Of a DNA stretch of 64,000 nt, positions 46,790 to 58,042 are shown in pieces. The position numbers were made by a program, and so were the translations under genes. Under the pieces are notes generated by a model. It saw nothing but the letters and a program-made list of their open reading frames with translations, was not told the DNA's origin and made no database searches. How positions within the stretch are numbered: position 1 is the first letter of the stretch; every line of letters begins with the position of its first letter. Source of the stretch: Dichetophora obliterata (lineage: Eukaryota; Arthropoda; Insecta; Diptera; Sciomyzidae); NCBI GenBank assembly GCA_963920525.1, contig OY986435.1, positions 170,713,627 to 170,777,626 on the forward strand, in the 5' to 3' direction.

Positions 46790-48974
46790 TAGTTTTTCTT
46801 TTTCGTAAATGTTTAGTAAATGTTTCGTAAACTTCTTTGTTTTAGTAAAATTGGAAGACATTGGCTAAACATAATGAAAAAATGGTTAAGGCAAGGAAAG
46901 GACAATATATTAAATTGGGTTTTTAATTAACAAATTACATAATTGTTTATCTACCTTATTACTTAATTAGCCAATGGAACAACAACGGAAATTTCCATAA
47001 CGTAACGAAAGATCAAAAAGCACAATAAAAAAAGCCAGAGAATATTTTTAAATTTGATCACTTGAAAAATAAATGTATGTCATTTTAAACCCTTCTAAAA
47101 AAAATTGTATACAAAAAAACTTGCCCAATTCAGAAAGTTTTGCAAGTTTTGTAATCAAAGTCAAAAATCACTTCCGTTTTTTGTAATGTAACGCCAGCAC
47201 ATATTTTTGCTTATATCTTTTAATCTTAAGGGCCGATTGTTGTCATTGTTCTCACTTTATATAAAAATCGTCCGTAACGCCCGTTTCGAATGCCCATATG
47301 CTTAACCGCTTGAGATCGAGGAGTACTATATGAATCCATGCAACGCCGTATATAGGTATTTCCTAAGGGGGGAGGGTTTTACTGAAGCAAAATTAAATTT
47401 GCTTTTTTTTCATTTCCATAGGGATTTCTGAAGGCCTAAGATTTTTCCAAATTTCTTAACTGATTTTAACAGTCGAAGTAAGAAGAGTTAATCAAATTTT
47501 ATTTATTTTAATTTTTAAGATACAAATTTCATTCAATAGCTTGGTTTTGAGCATAACGACAAGTATTTATTTAAGTAAAGCAACGAAAACAGATATTTAA
47601 AAAAAAAATAAACATATTTATGCATAGTTGTAGATACGAAGCCAATCATGTAGAGCTCGATTTGTCGATAACAGTTTCCTCGTTCACAGAAATATCCTTA
47701 TGAGTACTTTTACAAGTAAACCCATGTGGCGTTAAAACACCAAAATCAAACTTAGAAATCTTTTTTCAACTGTAAGAAATCATTCCAGTATCACTTTGAT
47801 ATTGAATATATCAATTCATAGTTTTAGCTGTGAAATTATAAAAGATTATTCGTCAGTATAACAGTTTCATAGCTGCTAGCTGATAGGTGGCGCTAAATAC
47901 CTCACATATTTTTAGGCATATGCTGAAATTGAGAAGAGAAAAAGCAACATAACAACAGCAATTATATGCAAACTTTAACTCGCTTTAACTTAAAAAATAT
48001 AAATTATTAAACAATAAAAAGTCCAGTCTGCACATCTACAGCTCTAAATCTACCAAACCATACTAAATTTATTAAGATTGGATTTGTACTTAAAAAGCTT
48101 TACGACGGACAAAATTTTCGTTTGCGTAATATATATATATAGATTAAGCAGTAGGGCATTCCGTACCAGTAGCATTTCAAAGCCCATTTTTCAAACATTC
48201 TAATGTACAAAAGGAACGTGCACTAAGCTGTACTACAGGGCAAAGTAGCAATTATTTCCAGAATTTTGTAAAATTGCGGAAACATCCATTTCATACTGCT
48301 ACAATTGTCGCTGCAAAATAAATTAAGTTTTTCAGGAGCTGTTTTGCAAACCTCATTTCTATTGTTGGTCCATTTAGTTTTCTTTAACTCAACATTTCTT
48401 TATGTATTTTATTTGGATACAAGACCTTTATATCAGTTTGAAAAGATTTAATATTAATTTTTTGTGTGTTGAACTTATGGACTTGTGTTTAAAAAATTTG
48501 CAATTATTTAGAAATGCTTTGAAAATCGGAATTTCATTTGATTAACAAACTGATATACGATAGGAATGAAAAGCTTAATTCGATAAAAATCATCTGCTAT
48601 TTCTGACTTTACATTGCATCTTGATAAACGAGGCTTACTTTTTTTTATTCAAAGATAATAAAAGCGTATCTTCTTATAGTTTTATTAAATATATCTTTAA
48701 ATGCTTCTTTATCGTTCTTCCGAAAAATTTCCACAGTTGTGACTGCAGGACTTATATGTACGAGGCATTCTATTTGATTTTTATAAAGTGTTTTCAACAA
48801 TATTGTGAGATTTGACGTAAATGAAAATATTTTATGTATTAAATGAATTAATATGCAACCAAATATTCTGGACTCGCCGCTAGAATTTGAGGTAAAATGT
48901 TATTGTAAGCACTTGACTGGGACTATCGTGACTCAGGAAACGTGCCAATAAAATGCACTTTTACGTTAAATTAA
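46790..48974. other. Non-coding DNA
   Basis: Over 2 kb with no supported gene or transposon terminus. A short TA run lies at 48128-48141. Confidence 0.4.
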
Positions 48975-48976
48975 TA

Positions 48977-49437
48977 GGTTTGTTCCCGTACTTTTGTACC
49001 AGAAATTCGCAAGTTGTAATATTTTAAAGATTAAGCGAAAACCACACTCTTTGCGTGAAAAATTGTTAAAAGTACGAGAATACATTTTTCGGAAAAATTT
49101 GCAAATTTTGAAGAAAAGTCAAAAACATAGCTATATTTATTTATTTTGTAAAAATTTTGTAAAAATTGGACAAATGTCGGATCAAAAGAACAAATTGGCT
49201 TCTCTGTTTTAGTTAATTGCATTCTAATAAATGTGCCTGGCAAACAATTAATATGCACATTTCACGATCTTTTGTGTTGTTTTAATGGCAGCTTGCGAAT
49301 TTCTGCTTCGCCAGATTTGTGAAGCAGAAAATATCAATATTTGACATGGACTGGATTACTCACTTCGCTCTCTTTTTCGAATTTTTTGGCTACGTGAACA
49401 GAATATATCAGGAAATGTTCAAGTACGGGAACAGATC
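48977..49437. mobile_element. MITE, GGTTTGTTCCCGTACTT family, TA duplication
   Basis: Inverted ends GGTTTGTTCCCGTACTT and GATCTGTTCCCGTACTT with TA on both sides (48975-48976 and 49438-49439). 461 bp, non-coding. Same family as 59026-59509 and the fragment near 382-496. Confidence 0.87.
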
Positions 49438-49568
49438 TAATAACTTAATGAACAAGGTGGCAACACTTATTATTACCTTAACTTCACAACCTGGTTCAGA
49501 ATAATTTTGTTCAATTTATATTCATACGTTCTGCAAACGTAAAAGTAAAATATTTATATTGTATTATA

Positions 49569-50828
49569 TGAAGGTTGGTTAAAGTTTGAGGGCCGATGTT
49601 GATTTTGAATAAATTATGATAATATTTATTCTTTTATTATGATAATATTGGTATGGTTCTATTATGTATGAAACAAAATATCGGCCAAATGGCCGCCGCG
49701 ACCTCGGCGGCACACCTCCATCCGATGGAAAATCCAAATTTTCGATGGCGCTGAGGCATAATTGAGGTTCTATGCCGTTAATGTGCCGAATTATCTCATC
49801 CTTAAGCTCTTGAATTGTTGCTGGCTTATCGACATAGACCTTTTCTTTCAAATAACCCCAAAGAAAGAAGTCCAACGGTGTCAAATTACATGATCTTGGC
49901 GGCCAATTGACATCGCCACCACGTGAGATAACACGGTCGGTCATTGAATTTGTTGCGCAAAAGAGCCATTGTTTCGTTAGCTGTGTGGCAAGTGACACCG
50001 TCCTGTTGAAACCGCATATCGTCCACATCCATATCTTCTAATTCGGGCCATAAATCATTTCACGATAGCGAACACCATTCACAGTAACTGCCTGACCGGC
50101 CTCATTTTGGAAAAAAAAACCGCCCGATGATGCCGCCAGCCCATAAACCGCACCAAACAGTCACTCTTTGTGGGTGCATTGGTTTTTCGACAATCACTCT
50201 GGGATTATCATTCGCCCAAATATGGCAGTTGTGCTTGTTGACGAATCCACTGAGGTGAAAATATGCCTCATCACTGAAGATGATTTTCTTCGAAAATTGA
50301 TCATCCACTGTTGCCATTTCTTGCCACCATTCTGACCATTGACGACGCTTGAAATGGTCAAGAGGCTTTAGTTCTTAAGTCAATTGCACCTTGTAAACGT
50401 GTAAATGCAAGTCTTTGTGCATAATGTTCATCAACGACGAGCGTGAAAGGTGCAATTGTTGGGCACGACGACGAGTTGAGGTGAACGGCTCTTCAGCCAC
50501 ACTATCGCGAACAGCAGCAATATTTTATGCAGTACGAGCTGAACGAGCATGCACTGGTGTTTTCACATCTCCTACAGAGCCGGTTTGCTCAAATTTTTGC
50601 ACGATTATTCCGATTGTACGCACATTCGGACGATTAAATTGACCTAAAAAATCATGATCCATTTCATAATAAGCCTGAATAACTTTTACGCGTTACTCGA
50701 TTGTGTATCTTTCCATGGTTCAAATTGAATTAGTCTGAAATTAAGAAATGTCAAATGAAATGCAGAAAAAACTTGTGGTTTAGGTGTGGTTCACATTCAA
50801 CATCGGCCCTTAAAATTTAACCACCCTT
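49569..50828 (-). mobile_element. mariner-like element, ends and TA present
   Basis: Inverted ends of about 40 bp share AGGGCCGATGTTGA and GGTTAAA. TA at 49567-49568 and 50829-50830; the left terminus has two extra bases compared with the right. 1.26 kb. It encodes the same transposase type as the copy at 22.3 kb. Confidence 0.83.
49600..50715 (-). pseudogene. mariner-like transposase, broken into several frames
   Basis: Catalytic parts on the minus strand: IIFSDEAYFHLSGFVNKHNC with the first Asp, IVEKPMHPQRVTVWCGLWAG (50317-50102), then a shifted block whose DRVISRGGDVNWPPRS and CNLTPLDFFLWGYLKE (50028-49579) hold the third acidic residue. The QQDGA block with the second Asp is damaged near 49990. 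The N-terminal DNA-binding half (50320-50700) is present but shifted. Non-functional. Confidence 0.86.
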
Positions 50829-50930
50829 TATTTGCAATCTTTCCGCTGACTTTTTCAAGACGACTTATTCATCATAGTCCTATGATTATTTAAGTTATTC
50901 CTCTAATATTCTATCTAGGGATATTTATAT

Positions 50931-51580
50931 CAGGGTTCAGAATATTCACACACCTTCACTCACAAACATTTGCTTGAAGCACACAACACACAATTTTATT
51001 TTCATTTCATTTTTGTGTGTAACGTAGTTATCGTGTTGTTGATCATCCAACATGAATTCTTCGCTTTAATATTTGCTTGTGCGTCACAAACTCGAACAAT
51101 GATCGATCTCAACAATTCTCTGTGTTTCAATTTTACACTTATGTTTGCGTCAAAATGTTCATGTTGGAGAATTCAGGCCTTTGTCAAAACCAAAACAAAG
51201 ACAATTTTTCCAACATAAACAAGTGGTGTTTGCAAAATTGTTTTTGTTTGTGTCGGTCATTAAGATCGATCACTACCGTCGTGTGCCGTAAAAAACAAAT
51301 GCTGTTCTGGTTGCTGTGCAGCGTATTGAACTGGTTTTTGGCCAAGTGTAGCAAATTTTGGCGTCAATTAGAAAATATTTTAAAATATTAAAATAATAAC
51401 CTAATAATATGTCTTTTCAAGAGTTTTACTACGTTACATGTTGGATGATCAACAACACGATAACTACGTTACACACAAAAATGAAATGAAAATAAAATTG
51501 TGTGTTGTGTACTTCAAATAGTGTTTATTTACATTTATGTTGGAGATTTCTGTAACATGAGTGAAAATTTCTGAACCCTG
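50931..51580. mobile_element. hAT-type MITE with perfect 8-bp duplication and long inverted ends
   Basis: Ends CAGGGTTCAGAA... inverted. Further in, about 80 bp (from ACACAACACACAATTTTATT to GATCATCCAACAT) are almost identical in both arms. Flanks ATTTATAT on both sides (50923-50930 and 51581-51588). 650 bp. It interrupts Jockey-like sequence. The short frames inside it are not genes. Confidence 0.93.
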
Positions 51581-52568
51581 ATTTATATCCTAATATTTGA
51601 TACAAACACAGTCCCATCATATTTAAAAATATAAAAACATCATATAAATGTGGACCTGATAACATACCTTCATGTATACTAAAATACTGCTGGGAAGAAT
51701 TACTAAAATCCTGCTATTTTACTGCAGCCTGGAAACATTAATATATTATTCCGTTGCATAAATCTGTAAATAGGTCTTTAATTGATAACTACCGTAGCAT
51801 CGCAAAATTAAGCGCTGTGCTTAAACTTTTAGAGGCAATTGTTACATCACGACTATCGCATAGTATTAAATCTTTAATGTCTCCTTTCCAACATGGATTT
51901 CTTTCTGGAAAATCCACTGTTGCTAACCTACTCGAATTTACATCAAAAACTATAGAAAGTTTAGGAAAAGGTACACAGACTGATGTTATTTACACGGATT
52001 TTAGCTAAGCTTTTGATGTTGTAAATCACAAACTGTTGATCTTAAAATTACATCTTGTTGGATTTCCTATACCGTTGGCAACATGGATTGAATCTTATTT
52101 AAACAAAAGAACACAATCTGTTCTTTTAAGGCTCAAGAAATCACATGAGTTTCTTGTTACTTCATGAGTACCTCAAAGAAGTCATCTTGGGCCCCTTCTG
52201 TTTCAACTTTATATAAACGATTTGCCATCTGTCGTAATGCATTCTAGCATCTTAATGTTTGCTGACGACGTCAAACTCTTCCTTTATTTTAAAAAATGAT
52301 AATGACGCTGTATTTTTGTAAGTTGACAGCATTGATCATCTTCACAACTGGTGCAAAACGAACCGCATGAACCTCAACATGAAGAAATGCAAGCGTATGT
52401 CTTTATATGTGACATTGAATCAGTGCAGAAAAAATTCCTTTTGTTTTGCTTGAGCAATCTTTATTGTAATACTGATTTTCACTTGCCACCGAATATCGGT
52501 AACAACTCTTAAATCCTCCTTCTTTAACCTTCTGTCAGTGCATAGTAAATTTTACATAGTCTGTGCAT

Positions 52569-52585
52569 GGGGTCAACCTGACCCC
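52569..52585. repeat. Subterminal palindrome GGGGTCA...TGACCCC, left
   Basis: 17 bp, preceded by GTGCAT. Two related copies lie at 55013-55029 and 55201-55217 in the other orientation. All are inside the piggyBac and close to its ends. Probably transposase or host-factor binding sites or hairpins. Confidence 0.85.
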
Positions 52586-52731
52586 ACATATATTTAAATG
52601 CATTTTCTAAGCTTTTTGTTAAAAAATAGTCGTTTCTATTGTTATTTATTAATGAAAAAAAAACTTATTTTATTCAGAATATATAAGATTGACATTAAGA
52701 TAATTTAAATTATATTATATTACATAAAAAA

Positions 52732-54606
52732 TTAGCCAGATGCATCGTCTGACATGATTTCGTTGTTTTCTTCTTCAAGGGAATCCATTACTTCTTCGTT
52801 GACACAGTTTATGCAAACGGTTTTTATATGTGTTGTGCAAGAAGGCTGATTGCAGACATAACATCTTGTTCCTGTTTTTTTATCAGCGGATCGAGGGCAA
52901 ATGTAACATCTTGGTCGCTTACTGACAGATCTATTCGCCGCTGTTCCTTCAGTTGTTGTGCTCTGTCTTATGTTTATTATATCATATCCAATTTGATGAA
53001 TAGCAATTTTAACATTTTTTTTCATTGCCCGTGGGTTTGATAATCGGTGCAATATATGATCATTTACCAATTGCATAGCCAGCTCCTTCAAAAAGATTTT
53101 ACGTTCATTGTTTTTCCGCTGAATATATAGTTGTGGATTAGCACATTTGTACAGATTATAAGCGGCTATACCTGCGATATCAATCATATTAAAAAATAGA
53201 ACCATTGGCCATCGTTTGGTCTTTCTCTTGCAGGTATAGGTACGAACTAATTTGTCGAGTGTGTCAACACCTCCCTTTGTTTTATTATAGTCCAATATTA
53301 TGTTGGGTTTATTCGTATCGAGGTCAACAATATCATCATTGTGTAGAGTGGATAGTAACAATACATTCTTGTTTGGCTTCGGAACATAACTTACCAAAGT
53401 CAGATGGTTGTCGAAGCAAAATTTAGAAGAATTCAGGTCTCGCTTCTTAATTTCGGCCTTGTTCGTAAATTCTTTAGGTAGATCTGGTTTATTTGAGCGA
53501 ATTGTTCCAATTATTGTTGTTTTTTTCTGCAACATTTGTTCTGCTAATGGACAGCTTGTAAAAAAGTTATCCATCGTAATAGTTCGTCCTTTATTGATAT
53601 ATGGTGTAGATAATCGATGAACTAAATTTAATGCGTAATCAACCGAACGTATCTCATTCGGTTGTTTGCCTACATAAACTTCTGCTTTCAATGGGTACGA
53701 ATTCAACGCATCGCAAATCCAAAAAATCTTAATCCCGTACTTGCCTGGCTTTGATGGTATATACTGTCTGAATGAACATCGGCCACGAGTTAATACCAAT
53801 TGTTCATCTATAGTTAAGAATGATGATGGTTTATAAGGTCCTTTGATATTTGCCAAAAACATATTCCAAACATCACGGAAAGCTGCTAGCTTATCTTCCT
53901 TCAAACGTTCTGCTCTAGTCTGATAATTGTCGAAGCGCAGGAATCGTAAAAGCTGCTGCACTCTTTGTAATGACATTGCAGCCCGATAAAAAGGACGATT
54001 GTCGAGGCGGTACAATTCATCCAATCTTTCGTCCCAGTTTTTATGAACACCAGCGTATATAAGTATACCAATCAGGGCATAAATTTCATTTGAATTTGTA
54101 TCATACCAAATACGTGCAGGGTTACTATTTATAGTGTAGAAATGGCGAGCTTTTCTATTTGTTTCGGCCACTATTACATTTATTAATGTCTCTGGAACTA
54201 ATTTTTTGAATGCGGACAGATGAGTATTTATATTTACAGCTGTTTCTGCAGAAATTCCTTGTCGTTCTCTCAAGATCTGAAAGTCGCGAACTCTGGTTAC
54301 ATTTGGTGGACTTGCTCTCCATTTTCTTTTGTACTTTTTATTTTGCGCGTAATACCAAATTCCTTCTTCTTCCACTTCAGGTTCCTCATCAGTTTCAATA
54401 TTTTGTACTTCTTCTTCTTCACCAGTTTCTATATTTTCTTCTTCGTTTTCTATATTTTGCAATTCAACAGCAGCTTCATCTGCTGCTAAATCACAATCAG
54501 AAAAGTCACTATCAATGTTATCATCTGCTACCTCTTCCTCATCAGATTCGGTAATGCTATCGAAAAGATTTCGAATATCCTGGCTATTTTGTCTTTTTAG
54601 GGCCAT
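52732..54606 (-). CDS. piggyBac-type transposase, 624 aa, intact
   Basis: Cuts the transposon out and inserts it at TTAA without leaving a footprint. Residues 1-90 are acidic (Glu/Asp runs). The DDE domain (DDE_Tnp_1_7 type) follows, with the first Asp in LTIDEQLVLTRGRC (about residue 268), the second in TMDNFFTSCPLA (about 346) and the third in KTKGGVDTLD (about 447). WIC, KPNKNVLLLST and RRT-like positions are typical of the family. The C-terminus carries a cysteine-rich zinc domain (CYICPRSADKKTGTRC, CNQPSCTTHIKTVCINC). The start ATG at 54606 gives the usual length (piggyBac itself is near 594 aa). No stop or shift is seen. All three catalytic Asp are present. Confidence 0.96.
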   Translation of the reverse strand: MALKRQNSQDIRNLFDSITESDEEEVADDNIDSDFSDCDLAADEAAVELQNIENEEENIETGEEEEVQNIETDEEPEVEEEGIWYYAQNKKYKRKWRASPPNVTRVRDFQILRERQGISAETAVNINTHLSAFKKLVPETLINVIVAETNRKARHFYTINSNPARIWYDTNSNEIYALIGILIYAGVHKNWDERLDELYRLDNRPFYRAAMSLQRVQQLLRFLRFDNYQTRAERLKEDKLAAFRDVWNMFLANIKGPYKPSSFLTIDEQLVLTRGRCSFRQYIPSKPGKYGIKIFWICDALNSYPLKAEVYVGKQPNEIRSVDYALNLVHRLSTPYINKGRTITMDNFFTSCPLAEQMLQKKTTIIGTIRSNKPDLPKEFTNKAEIKKRDLNSSKFCFDNHLTLVSYVPKPNKNVLLLSTLHNDDIVDLDTNKPNIILDYNKTKGGVDTLDKLVRTYTCKRKTKRWPMVLFFNMIDIAGIAAYNLYKCANPQLYIQRKNNERKIFLKELAMQLVNDHILHRLSNPRAMKKNVKIAIHQIGYDIINIRQSTTTEGTAANRSVSKRPRCYICPRSADKKTGTRCYVCNQPSCTTHIKTVCINCVNEEVMDSLEEENNEIMSDDASG

Positions 54607-54842
54607 CTAAATAACAAAACAAATTATTATATGCATAGAAAATTACACTACATAAAGTAATAAAAAAAATATATATACTCACCTTATAATAATAGTTATT
54701 TATGTGAATATATTTATAATTATTACAGACAAATAAATTTATAATAAAAACACCTCTATTCATATGTGTTGAATAGAAAACACTGAATGTTTTCTATTTT
54801 CAATTTTTGCATTTGCAAAAGAAAGAACTTCAATATATTGTT

Positions 54843-55013
54843 ACACGGGAAATCCCCTAAAACACAAAGAAATTTAAAACTAAATACAAAATGCATAACA
54901 AAATAATTGTTACACGGGAAATCACCTAAAACACAAATAAATTGCTAAACGGGAAATCACCTAAAACACAAAGAAATTTAAAACTAAATACAAAATGCAT
55001 AGCAAAATAATTG
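54843..55013 (-). repeat. Direct repeats upstream of the piggyBac transposase
   Basis: Two about 67-bp copies (54843-54910 and 54948-55013) and one short copy (54911-54947), each starting ACGGGAAATC.CCTAAAACAC. They lie between the transposase start and the right terminus, where the promoter is expected. Confidence 0.85.
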
Positions 55014-55029
55014 GGGTCAGATTAACCCC
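55013..55029. repeat. Subterminal palindrome, middle copy
   Basis: GGGGTCAGATTAACCCC followed by AATGCACC; its inner part is less perfect than in the two outer copies. Confidence 0.8.
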
Positions 55030-55200
55030 AATGCACCAAAATATGCTTGACTTGCTTAAAACTGTCGTAGCTTAGTCATTTATAATGTTTTTTCGATTAT
55101 TTTTTTTGCAATGTGTGAGTTAAACATTAGTTGAGGCTTATCTAGTTGCTTGGTATAGTAAGTTGGTGTAAAACCTTATTAAATCACTTTTACAAAGACT

Positions 55201-55217
55201 GGGGTCAATTTGACCCC
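55201..55217. repeat. Subterminal palindrome, right copy, abutting the TIR
   Basis: GGGGTCAATTTGACCCC, followed by the right inverted end with TATGCAC overlapping it. The mirror of the left copy, but about 22 bp closer to the terminus. Confidence 0.85.
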
Positions 55218-55515
55218 TATGCACTGACAGAAGGTTAAAAAATCAGAGAATTACGATAATTACTTGTTGGATTATTAAACTTTTACGTGGATATGTCAAG
55301 AGTCCATATGTATTTAGTAAAATATACTTTAATATTCCTCTTCGTCCTAGAAGATCTTTTGAGTTACTCCACATGAACTTTTGTAAAACTTATTATTTGC
55401 AAAATGCACAACTTAGAAGCGCTTGCGGTGATTTTAATTTTGTATCTGATGTTATATCCTTAAGTGAATCCATGGACTCAATCAAACATAAAATTATAGA
55501 TTACCTGCAGTACCG

Positions 55516-56338
55516 TCGTTGATTACGATCACGTTCTCTCACGCACATGTCTGATGCATGTGGTGATGTTTGTAAGCACATTAACAGAATAATCTAAATG
55601 GATAAATGGACCTAAGCCTGAATTGGATAATCTAGGTGTATGTACATCTAAGTAATCTGAATGGACCTAAACATGTGGATCTTCAATTGCCGTATGTCTT
55701 CATGATGAATATGACTACATTTGTCGACGGTACCGTGGTGTCTTGGTTTTTACCTCTTGAATCACTTCGTTAGACCAATTTGTGATATATTAATATGAGT
55801 GGCCGATAAAACCTAGTTTGTCTTGATGCCTGCATTCGCGACTGGATTTCTTTATTTAACAAAAATTGGTTTGGTTAAGTTGACCCAGTTTGTCGAGTCG
55901 CAAGACAGGACGATATATAATATATATGTAATTTGGTGTATATGGAGTGGTGTTTTATTGGGTATGAGACATTGTTTGTCACACGACTCCGCCGATGTCA
56001 GGATACAAAAATTGTTGCTAGCTTGGCCTTGTTTGTCTTGAGAACGCAACCCTGCGAGTTGCTGTCTGAGTTTTGACCTAGCTTTTTTCTTATGTTAGCA
56101 CTATTTTTCAATTTGTTAAAACTTTTCTATTTGTTAATAATACTTCATTTCAATCATACTTAAAATATAAATTGAATAATAGTTAATCAATTGAATTGTA
56201 ATCAATACCTTATTTTAGAATTTTTATTTGACCTTTAAGACCTGTTAAGGATTAGCAACCAAATAAATAAATGACAAAGAAGACGCATATATCGATTATC
56301 GGCATTTTTTATGCAAAAAAAAATTCATGAAAGCTGAT
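55516..56338. other. Non-coding DNA
   Basis: No supported gene; possibly further LINE 3' UTR at the left. Nothing else recognised. Confidence 0.35.
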
Positions 56339-56340
56339 TA

Positions 56341-56739
56341 GAGGGCGTCCATTAATTACATGAGGTGATTTTTGCGATTTTTTGAACCCCCCTCCCCGTT
56401 AGTGAGATATCGTGAGATATGCTCGACCCCCTCTCCCTCTCTAATCTTACGTGAGATTGTTCAAAATGCATGTTTTCAATGTAAATATGTTAATCTCTGC
56501 TTCACTGTATTGGATTTATTAATAGAAATAGCTATTATTGTGTAAAATTGAGACATATTTTAGTAGAGAAACACGTTTTACTCAATTTAACCAGATATCT
56601 CATTACTCTACACTGTTTCTTGCGGATAAAAAATTACGTCATCTTTGTGAAAACCACCCTCTCCCCCACATGAGAGTGAGTGCGATTCGGCTTAACCCCC
56701 CGCCCCCTTAAACACCCCACGTAATTAATGGACGCCCCC
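56341..56739. mobile_element. MITE with GCGTCCATTAATTAC ends
   Basis: Ends GAGGGCGTCCATTAATTAC and GGGGGCGTCCATTAATTAC, inverted, TA on both sides (56339-56340 and 56740-56741). 399 bp with C-rich subterminal tracts (CCCCCCTCCCC and CCCCCCGCCCCC). Similar termini are, from memory, common in arthropod genomes. Confidence 0.87.
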
Positions 56740-56997
56740 TAATGAGATAATTTTTGATGTCATATTAAAAACGACTAAGTGAAAACCAAGCATTAAGCTG
56801 TCCAATGGTGCAATTTTGAGGATGCTAAATTATTTGAAAATTTATAATCAAAACCTTTCTTTGTTTAACTCTAACATAATTCAACTGATCAGTTTTTGCA
56901 ACATAGAGTGTTGCTCAAACTCTAACAAAAAATGGTTTAATAATGCATTCGAGTAATCTTTTATACATATAGGTAAAAACAAGTAGTGCGTGCCCAT

Positions 56998-57039
56998 TTA
57001 AAAACCTTCATCGCTCCGATTTCGATAAAACTCGGTAAT
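56998..57039 (+). repeat. 42-bp repeat, inverted copy at 58879-58920
   Basis: Shares TTAAAAACCTTCATCGCTCC and then ACTCGGTAAT with the complement of 58879-58920, with two changes between. A nearby related tract (TACTATCC.A.TACA.AAAAAGTGCA) recurs at 57912 and, inverted, near 58850. Ends of one element or two copies of a family. Confidence 0.7.
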
Positions 57040-57414
57040 CTACACTATTACACAAAATTGAAGTGCAAACTTAAAGTTACGACTTTACTCAAAAAGTACT
57101 GGGCCGATTTTTATGAAAAAATTTTAAAATATATTTGTGCTACGGATTTATATAGGGGTATATATCTTTCGAAATTTGAACAATAAGTATATATTATGAA
57201 GGTATTAAGTTTGAATAATCAAATAATAATGAATATTAAAAAGTCGAAATTTGAATAATAAGTATATTTTATGAAGGTATAAAGTTTTTTAAGAAATCAT
57301 CCCAGCTGCCGTTGCATTGCTTATGCATTGTCTTCTGACGCGTTTGTGTTGCGAGAGTATCAATAAACTCCTTGCGGCTCTCTATTTTTCTCTTTTTCTT
57401 CGTGCTCAGCTACA

Positions 57415-57594
57415 CAAGGCTCATTTATAAGTTGTGGCACTTGAGAGCGAGCTCGGTCGAACTGTCAGAATGAATGGAAAGAAAGCAAGAAAATGAATGC
57501 ATAAAACAAAGAAAAGCACAGTGACAGTTCAAGCAAGTGCCGAAAAAGAGTGCATTTCTCTCAAGGGCCACAACCTTATAAATGAACCTTGAGC
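57415..57594. repeat. Hairpin MITE-like element
   Basis: Arms CAAGGCTCATTTATAAGTTG (57415 on) and its inverted partner ending 57594, about 34 bp with four differences including a one-base gap; the arms end in CTTGAGAG. 180 bp, non-coding. Confidence 0.78.
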
Positions 57595-58042
57595 CAGCAT
57601 AGTGCAACAAAAAAAAACTGAAAAGTGAGATGCATATAAATGCAGAGTGGTGCTCCAAAACAAAACAAACCAAAAAAGGACATTTATTTATTTCTTTGAT
57701 ATGTATTGTCTTAACCCAATAAGGACGATGTTGCCATATCGCATCACTAAGTGGGATGTCGCAAAACTTACCGTATCACATAAAAATTAGTCAAAATCAA
57801 AATTAGGTAAAAATTAGGACATGTGTGAACAAATTGTCCCGTCTTTAAGGCGTTAAGAAGATTGATAAAAAAACGTCCGTGGCGGACAACAGTGGCCTGC
57901 TAGTGTTGTTATACTATCCAAATACAAAAAAAGTGCAAAAGGGGTTGAAGTAAAAATCACGGGTTGCGGAGTTATAGGGGTATAAATTTAAGGTCTGAAA
58001 TATATGTCTTAAATTATAAGTCAAATAATAAATAAAATAATA

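Larger units (their letters stand above)
52529..55234 (-). mobile_element. piggyBac-type transposon, structurally complete
   Basis: Ends CCTTCTGTCAGTGCATAG are identical and inverted over 18 bp (52529-52546 and 55217-55234), with the diagnostic TTAA on both sides (52525-52528 and 55235-55238). One uninterrupted transposase frame. 2,706 bp. Identical ends, exact target sites and an open frame mean it may still be mobile or was until recently. Confidence 0.96.
51589..55515 (+). pseudogene. Jockey-like LINE RT remnant interrupted by piggyBac
   Basis: Left piece (51589-52524): CGPDNIPSCILKYCW, IPLHKSVN, NYRSIAKLSA, FQHGFLSGKSTVANL and VIYTDFS, then a stop, AFDVVNH, VPQRSHLGPLLF (PQG changed to PQR) and LMFADDVKLF. 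Right piece (55239-55515): IPLRPRRSFELLHMNF and RSACGDFNF, the C-terminal tail. Between them sits the piggyBac at a TTAA. Several stops and a deletion in the thumb region show it was dead before that insertion. An upstream bit probably lies left of the hAT MITE (50831-50922). Confidence 0.85.

Noticed and set aside
48994..49258. Overlapping frames on both strands (72 and 75 codons)
   Set aside because: Both are inside a MITE with defined ends.
50970..51391. Overlapping frames of 82 and 104 codons
   Set aside because: They lie within a hAT MITE between its inverted arms.
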